From positions 682,001 to 746,000 of the forward strand of contig NZ_CM007717.1 in assembly GCF_002019855.1 (NCBI RefSeq): a stretch of 64,000 nucleotides of DNA. The letters are read 5' to 3'. The notes beneath the pieces were generated by a model. It was given only the letters and a program-made list of their open reading frames with translations. It made no database searches and was not told the DNA's origin. Below are positions 8,747-16,879 of the stretch, piece after piece; within the stretch, counting starts at the first letter, position 1; the number at the start of each line of letters is the position of its first letter. Source of the DNA: Streptomyces antibioticus (GTDB lineage: Bacteria; Actinomycetota; Actinomycetes; Streptomycetales; Streptomycetaceae). Made by a program: the position numbers and the translations under genes.

Positions 8747-10020
8747 CGTACGACTCCGATCAGCACGGCGAGGAGCATCAGCAGCGCCAGCCCGGCACCG
8801 ATCAGGACCGGCCGCGCGGGCGGTGTCCCGCGCCGGGCCTCCGGTACCGGACGCGTGAAGGGGATCGTCCGGTCCTCGGCCCCGGGTGCGGCCGCCCGGT
8901 CCGCGGCCTCCGGGGGCGGCGCCTCCGGCACGACGGTCGGCACGGGAGGCATGGACGGCATGGACGGCACGGACGGCACGACAGGAATCGTGGGCGGGGC
9001 CGGCACGGCGGGCGGCACCGGTACGAGGGGCGGTGCGATCGGCGGTGCCGGGACCGGCGTCGTGAGCGTCCACCCCGCCGGCGGGGCCGACGCCGCCGTG
9101 GGCTCCGGGACGTCCAGCTCCCGGAACGGCGGCACCTCGCTCAGCGGGCCCCGGCAGGCGCCGTCCAGCAGTGCGGTCAGCCGTCTCACCTCCACGCTGC
9201 GGCTGGCGGCGAGGCGGAACCACAGCGGGGTGGCCATGGGCAGGGCGAAGTCCTCCGCGGTGAAGAGGAGGTTGTCCTCGTTGTGGAAGTCGTCCCACAG
9301 GCCGGGGTCGACGGCCAGCGCGAGGATCGACGCCTGGATGACGAGGGCCGAGAACCGGTCGGCGGTCCGGTCCCCGTGCCCGTCCCGCAGCCGTTCGGGG
9401 TGCTGGAAGTGCGGGTGTCCGTACTCCCGGGGCGCTTCCGCGGACAGCTCGGACGTCCATACGGCGTCCAGGTCGATGAGCCGGATCCGGCCGCCCTCCT
9501 CGATGCGGACGTTGTCGTGCTGGAGGTCGCCGTGGGCCATGCCGAGACCGTCGAGCCAGGCGAGGACCCCGCGCCACCGGTCGGCCAGCAGCGTGAGTTC
9601 CTCGCGCCGTCCGGCGCGTGCCTCCAGATGGGCGCGCAGGCTGTCGCCCGCGACGTGCTCCATGACCACCGCGGGCCACCAGTGGTCGTCGATCCGCACG
9701 GCCTCCTCCACCCATTCGGCGTCCGCGGGCACCCACGACCCCTCCGCGTCGGCGTCCGCCCGGGCCGCCCACTTCTCCAGCGCCTCGTACCGCAGGCGCA
9801 GGGCCGGGGTGGGCCGCTCCTTGAAGCAGCGCAGGACGAGCGCGCCGTCCGAGGCCCGCAGGACGTAGGCGACGGCGTTGGCCCCCTCCATGCGGCGCAT
9901 CAGGCCGCCGCGCCGTTCCACGACGGCGCCGGCGAGCCTGCCGTGGCGGGGGAACGCCGCCCGCTGCACCGCCGTGTCGAAGGCCGCGACGTCCGGCCAG
10001 GGCGGGGGAGATCCGGTCAA
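8743..10020 (-). CDS. Protein-kinase-like protein (TerY-P type) with C-terminal membrane anchor
   Basis: A 425-residue protein. The kinase-like region spans about 30-290: LVLRCFKE (probable ATP-binding Lys), the catalytic loop MAHGDLQHDNVRI (HGD in place of HRD) and LIDLDAVWTS (DLD in place of DFG). Next come EYGHPHFQHPERL and DRFSALVIQASIL, a pattern I associate with the kinases of TerY-P triads. A proline-rich linker of about 90 residues (VPSVPSMPSMPPVP) leads to a terminal membrane helix (VLIGAGLALLMLLAVLIGVV). The start is read as TTG at 10020, three bases after the dynamin stop, with GGGCAGGG upstream. A GTG further in is possible. Catalytic activity is likely but not certain. Confidence 0.8.
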   Translation of the reverse strand: MTGSPPPWPDVAAFDTAVQRAAFPRHGRLAGAVVERRGGLMRRMEGANAVAYVLRASDGALVLRCFKERPTPALRLRYEALEKWAARADADAEGSWVPADAEWVEEAVRIDDHWWPAVVMEHVAGDSLRAHLEARAGRREELTLLADRWRGVLAWLDGLGMAHGDLQHDNVRIEEGGRIRLIDLDAVWTSELSAEAPREYGHPHFQHPERLRDGHGDRTADRFSALVIQASILALAVDPGLWDDFHNEDNLLFTAEDFALPMATPLWFRLAASRSVEVRRLTALLDGACRGPLSEVPPFRELDVPEPTAASAPPAGWTLTTPVPAPPIAPPLVPVPPAVPAPPTIPVVPSVPSMPSMPPVPTVVPEAPPPEAADRAAAPGAEDRTIPFTRPVPEARRGTPPARPVLIGAGLALLMLLAVLIGVVR

Positions 10021-10023
10021 GGA

Positions 10024-12615
10024 TCAGCCCTGCCCTGGGCCGGTCTTCCGGCCGGGCAGCGGTGCTCCGACGGCCGCGGCCACCTCGGTGCCGCCGGTCC
10101 TGACGTCGTCGGCGCGCTTGAGCAGGACGCTCACCGCCTCGGACAGCGCGGCCTCCGCGCCGTCGAACTCGCCCGGCCAGATGGAGCGTTGCTCGGCCCG
10201 GCAAACCCTCCGCCACTCGCGTTCCACGCCGGGTGTGCCGGTGGCGGCGGCGAAGAACTGGAAGGCCGCGGCGGCCAGGACGCGCACCATCGTCAGGGCC
10301 TCGGTGTGCAGTTTGTGCTCCAGCTCGCCCACGGCGTGCTCCACCGTGGTGACCAGGTGGTGGTGGAGCTGCTCCATGTCCGCCGTGGCACCGGCCGCGT
10401 AGCCGCCCCCGGCGGCGGGCGGAGCGGGCTGCGGGTCGGGCTCGGACGCGGGGTGCGGGCCGGGGTGCGCGGCGGGCCGTGGCTGTCCCGGCTGTCCCGG
10501 CTGGGCGTCGGCCGGGGGCTTGAACCAGCTCGCCCTGCTGCCCGGCGGCGGCTCCTCGCCGGCCTTCGCCTGCCCGGCGTGCGCCTCGGCGGGGGCCGGT
10601 GCCGGTGCCGGTGCCGGTGCCTGTGTTTGTGCCGGGATCTGCGGCAGGGTGCGCCCCGTGAGGTTGCGGACCTCCTGCACGACGGGGCTGCCGACGCGCA
10701 GGAACAGACTGCCGTAGTCCGTGCGCAGTCCGGTGAAGTCCTCCAGGGCCTTCTTCAGCACGGGTGCCGGGACGCGCTCCACCCGGTGCAGCAGCGCCTC
10801 CAGCGGGCGGTCGTCCACGGGGACGACGGCCTCGGTGAGCCGGGTGCGCAGGGCGTCGGCCATCCGCTGCCAGAGCAGGGCGACGGCGCGGTCGACGGAG
10901 GCGTCCACTCCCCCGAACTCCTCGGTGAGCTTGGTGCGGGCCCGGTTGAACCACCAGTCGGCCATCGCGCCGGCCCGCCAGAACATGCCGTTCCTCGTCC
11001 GGGACCGCCACTCGTCCTCGTCGGCGGAGTCGAAGCCGCCGCGCACCCAGTCCCGGACGCGCTCGGCGGCCTCGTCGACGGCGGCCTCGATCTGCGGGAT
11101 GTGCTCGCCGCGGGCGACCATGCCGTCGTACTCCTCGTAGACCACGCCGAGTTCATCGGCGAGGTCGTCGCAGAGGCGGTCGGCCAAGGTCTGGAGCCGG
11201 TCGGCCTCGTCCGGGACGCCGAGCTGCCAGCGCTCGGCGGAGGCGGCCACCTCGGCGGCGAACAGCAGGGCCTCGCGGGTGACTTCGGAGACGCGGCGGC
11301 GCAGTCCGTCGAGCATCGCGCGGTCCATCTCGGCGAGCCGGTCGGCGAGATGGCCGAGGACGACCGGCAGCAGCAGCTCGCGCACGGCGGCGTCCGCCGA
11401 CTCGGGCGTGCCGCCGAGGGGACATTCCACGGTGCGCACCTCGTAGTGGGCGACCGCGGCGCGCGCGGTCTCCAGCACGTTGCGGGCGGCCTCCGGGGAC
11501 AGGCTCACGTCGGGGTTGGCGACCACCATGGCGAAGTCCGACAACGGCACGTCGCCGCAGGCGAGTTGGGCGAGGTGGAGGTCCGCGTAGTCCTCCTGGC
11601 CGAAGAAGGCCGAGTTGGCCGCGCCGCGCTTCACATGGAGCAGGAAGTCGACCTCGTGGGTGAGGTCGCGCAGGAAGTGCTGCTGGACGTCGAGGCCGGC
11701 CTCGCCGGCGCCGGGCAGGTCGACGAGGACCATCGCGGTGGTGTCCACGTGCGGGAAGTCGCAGCGGACGTGGATGTCGCGCACCGCGTGGTACAGCCGG
11801 GGCGTGGCGGCCCCGCCGTCCTCGCCGCTGGGGTAACTCAGGTACGGGGCCAGCTCCTTGAGGGGGACGACGATCCGCTCGCCGGGGCCGCGCCGGGCCA
11901 GCAGCGGGAGATAGTCGTCCAGGGAGGTCTGCGCCTGGATCAGTTTCCTGAGGTAGGGCAGGGCGACGGCGCTGTAGTCGTCGGGGGCGCCGCCGCCGTC
12001 GCCGGGCTGCGGGTACACGTGGACCCGGAAGGACTGCGGGTCGCGGGGCGGTCCGGCGGGGAGCTGGGCGGAGGCGTGCAGCGGCGCGAGGTACTGCTCC
12101 ACGAACTCGTCCCAGGTGCGCAGGGTGACCAGGGCCTCGGCCTGTCCGGGCCGGTGGTGGATCCAACTGCGGGACGCGGTGGTCGGGTTGTTCTCGTGCG
12201 AGGGCAGGACGGTGCCGTCCAGGCCGCTGGCGGCCCGCAGCAGGGTGCTCTTACCGGCCCTGGTGCGGCCCACGACGCCGACGTTGACCGTGTCGCGGTC
12301 GACGCGGGACCGCACGGCGCCGAGGTGCGCCTCGGTCTGCCGGATCTGTGCCGTGAGCCGTTCGAGGCGGTCGGGGCCGCCGTCCGCGGCGGGTCTGCGC
12401 CATGCCTCGACGGCGGCGAGCGCCTGGTCGGGGTCGGCGCCGCGGGCTCCGGCACCGGCGGTCTCGGCCACCAACCGGTCGACGGCGTCGACGAGTTCGG
12501 TGAAGCTGTCGGTGAAGATGTCCCAGTACCGGTCGATCTCCGCGACCAGCGGGCGGTGCACCGCCCGGCCGGCCAGCGCACGGCTGATCGACGCCTCCAG
12601 ACGTGACCGGTCCAC
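10024..12615 (-). CDS. Dynamin-like GTPase, first gene of five-gene operon
   Basis: An 863-residue dynamin-superfamily GTPase. The P-loop GRTRAGKST lies at about 116-124, a Thr-containing switch region follows (SHENNPTTASRS), and G3 DLPGAGEAG lies at about 298. VVANPD may serve as the G4 element. A long helical middle region (about 380-640) resembles the bacterial dynamin neck/trunk. It is followed by a low-complexity linker (QAPAPAPAPAPAEA, about 650-740) and a final helical segment. No transmembrane helix is obvious, so membrane contact may come through partner proteins. The GTG at 12615 has AAGGGGGGAAG in front. A TATATT box at 12664-12669 and a CCGGAT-N6-ATCCGG dyad lie upstream. Confidence 0.85.
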   Translation of the reverse strand: MDRSRLEASISRALAGRAVHRPLVAEIDRYWDIFTDSFTELVDAVDRLVAETAGAGARGADPDQALAAVEAWRRPAADGGPDRLERLTAQIRQTEAHLGAVRSRVDRDTVNVGVVGRTRAGKSTLLRAASGLDGTVLPSHENNPTTASRSWIHHRPGQAEALVTLRTWDEFVEQYLAPLHASAQLPAGPPRDPQSFRVHVYPQPGDGGGAPDDYSAVALPYLRKLIQAQTSLDDYLPLLARRGPGERIVVPLKELAPYLSYPSGEDGGAATPRLYHAVRDIHVRCDFPHVDTTAMVLVDLPGAGEAGLDVQQHFLRDLTHEVDFLLHVKRGAANSAFFGQEDYADLHLAQLACGDVPLSDFAMVVANPDVSLSPEAARNVLETARAAVAHYEVRTVECPLGGTPESADAAVRELLLPVVLGHLADRLAEMDRAMLDGLRRRVSEVTREALLFAAEVAASAERWQLGVPDEADRLQTLADRLCDDLADELGVVYEEYDGMVARGEHIPQIEAAVDEAAERVRDWVRGGFDSADEDEWRSRTRNGMFWRAGAMADWWFNRARTKLTEEFGGVDASVDRAVALLWQRMADALRTRLTEAVVPVDDRPLEALLHRVERVPAPVLKKALEDFTGLRTDYGSLFLRVGSPVVQEVRNLTGRTLPQIPAQTQAPAPAPAPAPAEAHAGQAKAGEEPPPGSRASWFKPPADAQPGQPGQPRPAAHPGPHPASEPDPQPAPPAAGGGYAAGATADMEQLHHHLVTTVEHAVGELEHKLHTEALTMVRVLAAAAFQFFAAATGTPGVEREWRRVCRAEQRSIWPGEFDGAEAALSEAVSVLLKRADDVRTGGTEVAAAVGAPLPGRKTGPGQG

Positions 12616-12635
12616 GTCTTCCCCCCTTGGAGTAA

Positions 12636-12669
12636 CCGGATGCGGCCATCCGGACGTGGCCTGAATATA
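12636..12669 (-). promoter_or_regulatory. Promoter/operator candidate for the dynamin operon
   Basis: On the minus strand a TATATT hexamer (12664-12669) has the position of a -10 box about 50 bases before the GTG start. No good -35 is seen. Just downstream lies a perfect dyad, CCGGAT-GCGGCC-ATCCGG (12636-12653), which could bind a repressor or form a leader hairpin. Confidence 0.35.
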
Positions 12670-12789
12670 GCCACCGCACTCTTCACGTAATCCCCATATA
12701 AGCCGATCAGTGACGGGTGGGACGAAATGCCACGGGAGCGGCAGAGGGGAACGATTCTGCGTGCGTACGTCCGATACGCCGCCGTCCGG

Positions 12790-13230
12790 TCACACCCGGG
12801 AGGAGTCGTCGAGGGTCTCGGCGAGCCGGTCGAGGAGGGCGCCGAGGAGGTCCTCGTCGGCCGGGCTCCCGGCCGGCCAGGCGGCCCGGACCGCGCGGTC
12901 GGCGCGCCGCCAGTGGTCCTGGCCGCGCGGGGTGAGGTAGACGAGGATGCGGCGCCGGTCGAGCGGGTCGACCCGGCGGTGCACGAGGTTCTGGTCGACG
13001 AGCTGGTCGACCAGCTTGGTCAGGGTCGGCGCCGGCAGGAAGGCGGCCTCGGCGATCGCCGACATGTGGTGTCCGGTGCCGTCGGAGAGCAGCGCGAGCA
13101 CCCGCCAGGCGTCCACCGAGCAGCCCTCCTCCTCCAGGGCGGTCCTGAGCCTGCGTTCGGCCAGCCGCTCGGCCCGGGTGAGGAGCCGCATCAGATCCTG
13201 CGGCCTGCGAGGAGTCGAGGAGGTGGGCAT
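12790..13230 (-). CDS. MarR-family regulator
   Basis: A 146-residue MarR-type repressor. The dimer helices and winged helix are evident: LRTALEEEGCSVDAWRVLAL, HHMSAIAEAAFLPAPTLTKL (recognition helix) and DPLDRRRILVYLTPRG (wing). It is divergent from the AmiC-like gene across 84 bases that contain CTCCTA (13241-13246) and its complement TAGGAG (13268-13273), a possible operator pair. Position suggests it regulates the AmiC-like gene and perhaps the urea transporter operon. The ligand is unknown. Confidence 0.88.
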   Translation of the reverse strand: MPTSSTPRRPQDLMRLLTRAERLAERRLRTALEEEGCSVDAWRVLALLSDGTGHHMSAIAEAAFLPAPTLTKLVDQLVDQNLVHRRVDPLDRRRILVYLTPRGQDHWRRADRAVRAAWPAGSPADEDLLGALLDRLAETLDDSSRV

Positions 13231-13314
13231 CCGGTATCCGCTCCTAGGTCACGGGGTGCGTACATCGTAGGAGACACACTGGAGTTCGGCGGGCCGACCC
13301 GGAAGCATGTCGCC

Positions 13315-14427
13315 ATGGTCCGGCACGACTCCCCCGCCTCCGACTGGTTCACGGCCGACGCGTCGGCGCTCGGTGTGGCCCTGGTCTTCCCGATGCAGGG
13401 GCCGGCGGGGATCTTCGGGCCGGCCTGCGAGCTGTGCGCGCGGCTGGCGGCGGAGGAGGTCAACCGGGCGGGCGGGGTGCTCGGCCGCGAACTGCGGCTC
13501 GTGCCGGTCGACGGGGGCGCGCCGCCGCGCGAAGTGGCCGATCACGTCGAGGCGTTGGTGGATCTGGGGGTCGTGCAGGGCGTCACGGGCTGGCACATCT
13601 CCTCGGTGCGGCAAGCACTGGCCCCGCGGATCGCGCACCGGGTGCCCTATGTGTACACGGCTCTGTACGAGGGCGGTGAGCACACCGCCGGGGTGTTCCT
13701 GACCAGCGAGACCCCGCGCGACCAACTGCGGCCCGCGATGGTGCTGCTGGCGCACGAGCGGCGGGTGCGCCGCTGGTTCGTGGTGGGCAACGACTATGTG
13801 TGGCCCCGGCGGACGGCGCGGGCGGCGCACGCGTACGCCCGGGAGACGGGCGGCCGGATCGGCGGCGAGGTGTATCTGCCGCTGGGCACGCACGACTTCG
13901 AGCCGGTGCTGCGGCGCATCGAGCGCTCCGACGCGGACGCGGTGCTCCTGCTGCTGGTGGGCAGCGACGCGGTGCGCTTCAACCGGGCGTTCGCCGCGTA
14001 CGGGCTGGACGCGCGCTGTCTGCGGCTGAGCACCCTGATGGACGAGAACATGCTGCTGGCCAGCGGCCCTTCGGCGACGGTGGACCTCTACAGCACCGCC
14101 GGTTTCTTCGCCTCGCTCGCCACCGCGGACACGCTCGACTTCCACGGGCGCTACGCCGCGCGGTTCGGCGTGGAGGCGCCGGCCCCGGGCAGTCTCGGCG
14201 AATCCTGCCACGAGGGTGTCCTGTTGCTGGCGGCGCTGCTGCGCCGGGCGGGGACGGTGGACGTGGCGGCGATCGGCGCGGCCGCGGACTCGGTGTCGTA
14301 CGAGGGGCCGCGGGGGCTGCTGCGGCTGCGTGGCGGGCATGTCCGCCAGCGCATCTATCTGGCGCGCGCGGACGGACTGGACTTCGACGTGCTCACCGAA
14401 CTCGATCCCCACGGCTCCCGCTCTTGA
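13315..14427 (+). CDS. AmiC/UrtA-like periplasmic-binding-fold protein without signal peptide
   Basis: A 370-residue type I periplasmic-binding-fold protein of the AmiC/UrtA branch: ALVFPMQGPAGIFGPACE, AAEEVNRAGGVLGRELRLVP, QGVTGWHISSVRQAL, WFVVGNDYVWPRR and GSLGESCHEGVLLL. It has neither signal peptide nor lipobox and begins MVRHDSPASDW, so it should be cytoplasmic, like Pseudomonas AmiC, which senses short amides. The ATG at 13315 fits the domain start. The adjacent operon encodes the true lipoprotein UrtA. I infer an intracellular sensor of urea or amides, or a diverged binding protein. No AmiR-type partner is visible in the window. Confidence 0.75.
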   Translation: MVRHDSPASDWFTADASALGVALVFPMQGPAGIFGPACELCARLAAEEVNRAGGVLGRELRLVPVDGGAPPREVADHVEALVDLGVVQGVTGWHISSVRQALAPRIAHRVPYVYTALYEGGEHTAGVFLTSETPRDQLRPAMVLLAHERRVRRWFVVGNDYVWPRRTARAAHAYARETGGRIGGEVYLPLGTHDFEPVLRRIERSDADAVLLLLVGSDAVRFNRAFAAYGLDARCLRLSTLMDENMLLASGPSATVDLYSTAGFFASLATADTLDFHGRYAARFGVEAPAPGSLGESCHEGVLLLAALLRRAGTVDVAAIGAAADSVSYEGPRGLLRLRGGHVRQRIYLARADGLDFDVLTELDPHGSRS

Positions 14428-14452
14428 CAGTCCCTCAGACCGTCAAGATACT
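14424..14452 (+). promoter_or_regulatory. Promoter candidate for the urt operon
   Basis: A perfect -35 TTGACA (14424-14429), 17 bases, then GATACT (14447-14452, 4 of 6). The -35 overlaps the stop codon of the AmiC-like gene. It would give a leader of about 190 bases before urtA. Confidence 0.5.
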
Positions 14453-14529
14453 TCCCACGGAAAGTAATTAGAATGCCTCGGGCGAATTGTGAATTCGGAC
14501 GTTCAACGTGGTTCGAATGCATGTCACGT

Positions 14530-14547
14530 CGCCGCGGGGCGTTTTTT
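14530..14547 (+). terminator. Small intrinsic terminator or attenuator in the urt leader
   Basis: CGCC-GCGG-GGCG forms a 4-bp GC hairpin followed directly by six T residues, rare in this genome. It can end the AmiC-like transcript or act as an attenuator for transcripts starting at the promoter 80-100 bases upstream. Confidence 0.5.
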
Positions 14548-14585
14548 GTTGCCTCCGGGAAAGTCGCGTGAAACACCGTGGAAAC
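14548..14585 (+). promoter_or_regulatory. GlnR-like box upstream of urtA
   Basis: Four pentamers spaced exactly 11 bases apart: GTTGC-N6-GAAAG-N6-GAAAC-N6-GAAAC. The streptomycete GlnR consensus is gTnAc-N6-GaAAc-N6-gTnAc-N6-GaAAc, so the spacing is right and the GAAAC halves are good, while the GTnAC halves are imperfect. Nitrogen control of a urea transporter is expected. Confidence 0.55.
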
Positions 14586-14595
14586 AGGGCGACTT
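14561..14595 (+). repeat. Leader inverted repeat enclosing the GAAAC elements
   Basis: AAGTCGC (14561-14567) and its exact complement GCGACTT (14589-14595) flank a 21-base loop containing two GAAAC copies. In RNA this would be a 7-bp stem about 57 bases before the start codon. Overlap with the GlnR-like box could be coincidental. Confidence 0.45.
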
Positions 14596-14651
14596 GAGGC
14601 TGTGGACCGCACTTGGGGAGGTTTCTCTCCAGCACACCCGAGGGGGTTGTC

Positions 14652-15911
14652 TTGTCCAGCGGTTCACGTTTTCCCCGCCGCCGCTTCCTGGCCGGCGGTG
14701 CCGCGCTCGCGGCGGTCGTCGCACTCTCCGCCTGCGGCGCCAAGACCGACGCGTCCGGCTCGTCGTCCGACAAGGCCGCGAAGATCGACGTCAGCGGTGA
14801 CAAGGTCAGGGTCGGTCTGCTCAACTCGCTCTCCGGCACCATGGCGATCAGCGAGGTGACCGTACGCAATTCGCTGCTGCTGGCGGTCGACGAGATCAAC
14901 GCCTCCGGCGGGGTGCTCGGCAAGAAGATCGAGCCGGTCTCCGAGGACGGCGCCTCCGACTGGCCGACGTTCGCCGAGAAGGCGGCCAAGCTCATCAAGG
15001 AGGACCAGGTCGCGGCCACCTTCGGCTGCTGGACCTCGGCCAGCCGCAAGGCCGTCAAGCCGGTCTTCGAGAAGAACAGGTCGCTGCTGTTCTACCCCGT
15101 GCAGTACGAGGGCCTGGAGGAGTCGCCGTACATCTTCTACACCGGCGCCACCACCAACCAGCAGATCATCCCCGCGCTCGACTACCTCAAGGGCCAGGGC
15201 CTCAAGAAGATCTACCTGGTCGGCAGCGACTACGTGTTCCCGCGCACCGCCAACAAGGAGATCAAGGCGTACGCGAAGGCCAACGGCATGACGGTCCTCG
15301 GCGAGGACTACGCGCCGCTGGGGTCCACGGAGTTCAGCACGATCGCCAACAAGGTGAAGGCGTCGAAGGCGGACGCCGTCTTCAACACCCTCAACGGCGA
15401 CTCCAACGTGGCGTTCTTCAAGGAGTACAAGTCCGCCGGCCTGACCGCGAAGTCCATGCCGGTCGTCTCGGTGTCGATCGCCGAGGAGGAGGTCAAGTCC
15501 ATCGGACCGCAGTACCTGGCGGGCCAGTTGACGGCGTGGAACTACTACCAGACCACCCCCGGCGCGGCGAACGAGAAGTTCGTGAAGGCGTACAAGGCGA
15601 AGTACGGCGCGGACAAGCCCACCAGTGACCCGATGGAGGCCGCGTACACCTCGGTCTACCTGTGGAAGGCGATGGTGGAGAAGGCGAAGTCCTTCGACCC
15701 GGAGAAGGTGAAGGCCGCCTCCGACGGGATCACCTTCGAGGCGCCCGAGGGCAAGGTCACCGTGGACGGCGCCTCGCAGCACATCCACAAGACCGCGCGC
15801 ATCGGGAAGATCGGCACCGACGGACTGATCACCGAGGTGTGGAACTCCGGGGAGCCGGTCAAGCCGGACCCGTTCCTCAAGGGCTACCCCTGGGCCGCCG
15901 GCCTGTCCTGA
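14652..15911 (+). CDS. urtA: Urea ABC transporter, substrate-binding lipoprotein UrtA
   Basis: A 419-residue lipoprotein that captures urea outside the membrane. A Tat/Sec-like n-region ([12 protein letters not shown]) and lipobox LSAC place the lipid-modified Cys near residue 28. UrtA diagnostic stretches are [54 protein letters not shown] and [11 protein letters not shown]. The TTG at 14652 is preferred because GAGGGGG lies 5-6 bases before it. An upstream in-frame TTG at 14613 has a weaker site. It is the first gene of urtABCDE and is probably nitrogen-regulated through the GlnR-like box. Confidence 0.95.
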   Translation: MSSGSRFPRRRFLAGGAALAAVVALSACGAKTDASGSSSDKAAKIDVSGDKVRVGLLNSLSGTMAISEVTVRNSLLLAVDEINASGGVLGKKIEPVSEDGASDWPTFAEKAAKLIKEDQVAATFGCWTSASRKAVKPVFEKNRSLLFYPVQYEGLEESPYIFYTGATTNQQIIPALDYLKGQGLKKIYLVGSDYVFPRTANKEIKAYAKANGMTVLGEDYAPLGSTEFSTIANKVKASKADAVFNTLNGDSNVAFFKEYKSAGLTAKSMPVVSVSIAEEEVKSIGPQYLAGQLTAWNYYQTTPGAANEKFVKAYKAKYGADKPTSDPMEAAYTSVYLWKAMVEKAKSFDPEKVKAASDGITFEAPEGKVTVDGASQHIHKTARIGKIGTDGLITEVWNSGEPVKPDPFLKGYPWAAGLS

Positions 15912-15982
15912 CCGCCCGTCGCAGGGGGACCCGCGTCCAGCCGCGGGTCCCCCGCCGCCCCGTCTCCCCTCGGAGCCGCCGT

Positions 15983-16879
15983 ATGACCGTGATCCTCGGT
16001 CAGACCTTCACCGGCATCTCGATCGGTGCCGTCCTGCTGCTCATCGCGCTCGGTCTGTCGCTCACCTTCGGCCAGATGAACGTCATCAACATGGCCCACG
16101 GCGAGTTCATCATGGCGGGCGCCTACACCACATACGTCCTTCAGAAGTCCATTTCCAGCGCCGGAATTTCGCTGCTCGTCGCGCTGCCCGTCGCATTTCT
16201 CGTGTCGGGGGCGCTCGGCGCGCTGCTGGAATGGCTGCTGATCCGCAGGCTGTATCTGCGGCCCCTGGACACGCTTCTCGTCACGTGGGGCGTCTCCCTG
16301 ATGCTCCAGCAACTCGCCCGGGACGTGTTCGGCGCGCCCAATGTGCAGACCCGGGCGCCGGACGCGCTCACCGGGAACGTCACGGTGATCGGCGGCGCCG
16401 ATCCGCTGACCTTCGCCACCAGCCGGCTGTTCATCCTGGGCCTCGCCGTCGCGGCCGTGGTCGCGCTCTCGCTGACCCTGCGGCTGACCCCGCTGGGCCG
16501 CCGGATCCGGGCCGTCGTGCAGAACCGGGACCTCGCCGAGGTGTCCGGCATCTCCACCGCGCGGGTCGACCGCACCGCGTTCTTCCTCGGCTCCGGGCTC
16601 GCCGGGGTGGCCGGGGTGGCGCTGACCCTGGTCGGTCCGATCGGGCCGACGATGGGCACCAACGTGATCATCGACGCCTTCCTGGTGATCGTCGTCGGCG
16701 GCATCGGGCAGCTCAAGGGCACGGTGATCGTCGCCTTCGTGCTGGGCGTGCTCCAGTCGGTGCTGGAGTACTCCACCACCGTCTCGGTGGCCAAGGTGCT
16801 GGTCCTGGTCGGCATCGTCGCGTTCCTCCAGTGGCGGCCCCAGGGGCTGTACACGCTGCGCACGAGGAGTCTGGTGTGA
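15983..16879 (+). CDS. urtB: Urea ABC transporter permease UrtB
   Basis: A 298-residue inner-membrane permease of the branched-chain-amino-acid/urea family. About eight hydrophobic segments are visible, with the conserved loop LSLTFGQMNVINMAHGEFIMAG near the N terminus and IVVGGIGQLKGTVI near the C terminus. UrtB proteins are often longer, but the 298-residue core is complete. It lies 71 bases after urtA and shares a GTGA overlap with urtC. Confidence 0.93.
   Translation: MTVILGQTFTGISIGAVLLLIALGLSLTFGQMNVINMAHGEFIMAGAYTTYVLQKSISSAGISLLVALPVAFLVSGALGALLEWLLIRRLYLRPLDTLLVTWGVSLMLQQLARDVFGAPNVQTRAPDALTGNVTVIGGADPLTFATSRLFILGLAVAAVVALSLTLRLTPLGRRIRAVVQNRDLAEVSGISTARVDRTAFFLGSGLAGVAGVALTLVGPIGPTMGTNVIIDAFLVIVVGGIGQLKGTVIVAFVLGVLQSVLEYSTTVSVAKVLVLVGIVAFLQWRPQGLYTLRTRSLV

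Noticed and set aside
7775..11011. Reading the zinc-ribbon membrane protein as a 1078-residue protein
   Set aside because: The upstream 750 codons overlap the kinase-like and dynamin genes in another frame and are Arg/Pro-rich noise. The GTG at 8746, coupled to the kinase stop, is the natural start.
9283..12606. An 1107-codon plus-strand frame opposite the dynamin and kinase-like genes
   Set aside because: Antisense of clear GTPase and kinase motifs. The translation is repetitive and matches no family.
10024..12615. The dynamin gene as a sporulation-septum dynamin (DynA/DynB)
   Set aside because: It is a single gene with no adjacent dynamin partner and lies in a kinase/vWA/PP2C operon instead. 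The long proline/alanine linker also argues for a different group.
14453..14651. A guanidine-I (ykkC) or other known riboswitch in the urt leader
   Set aside because: The conserved guanidine-I core elements are not present. Only generic hairpins and the GAAAC repeats are seen.
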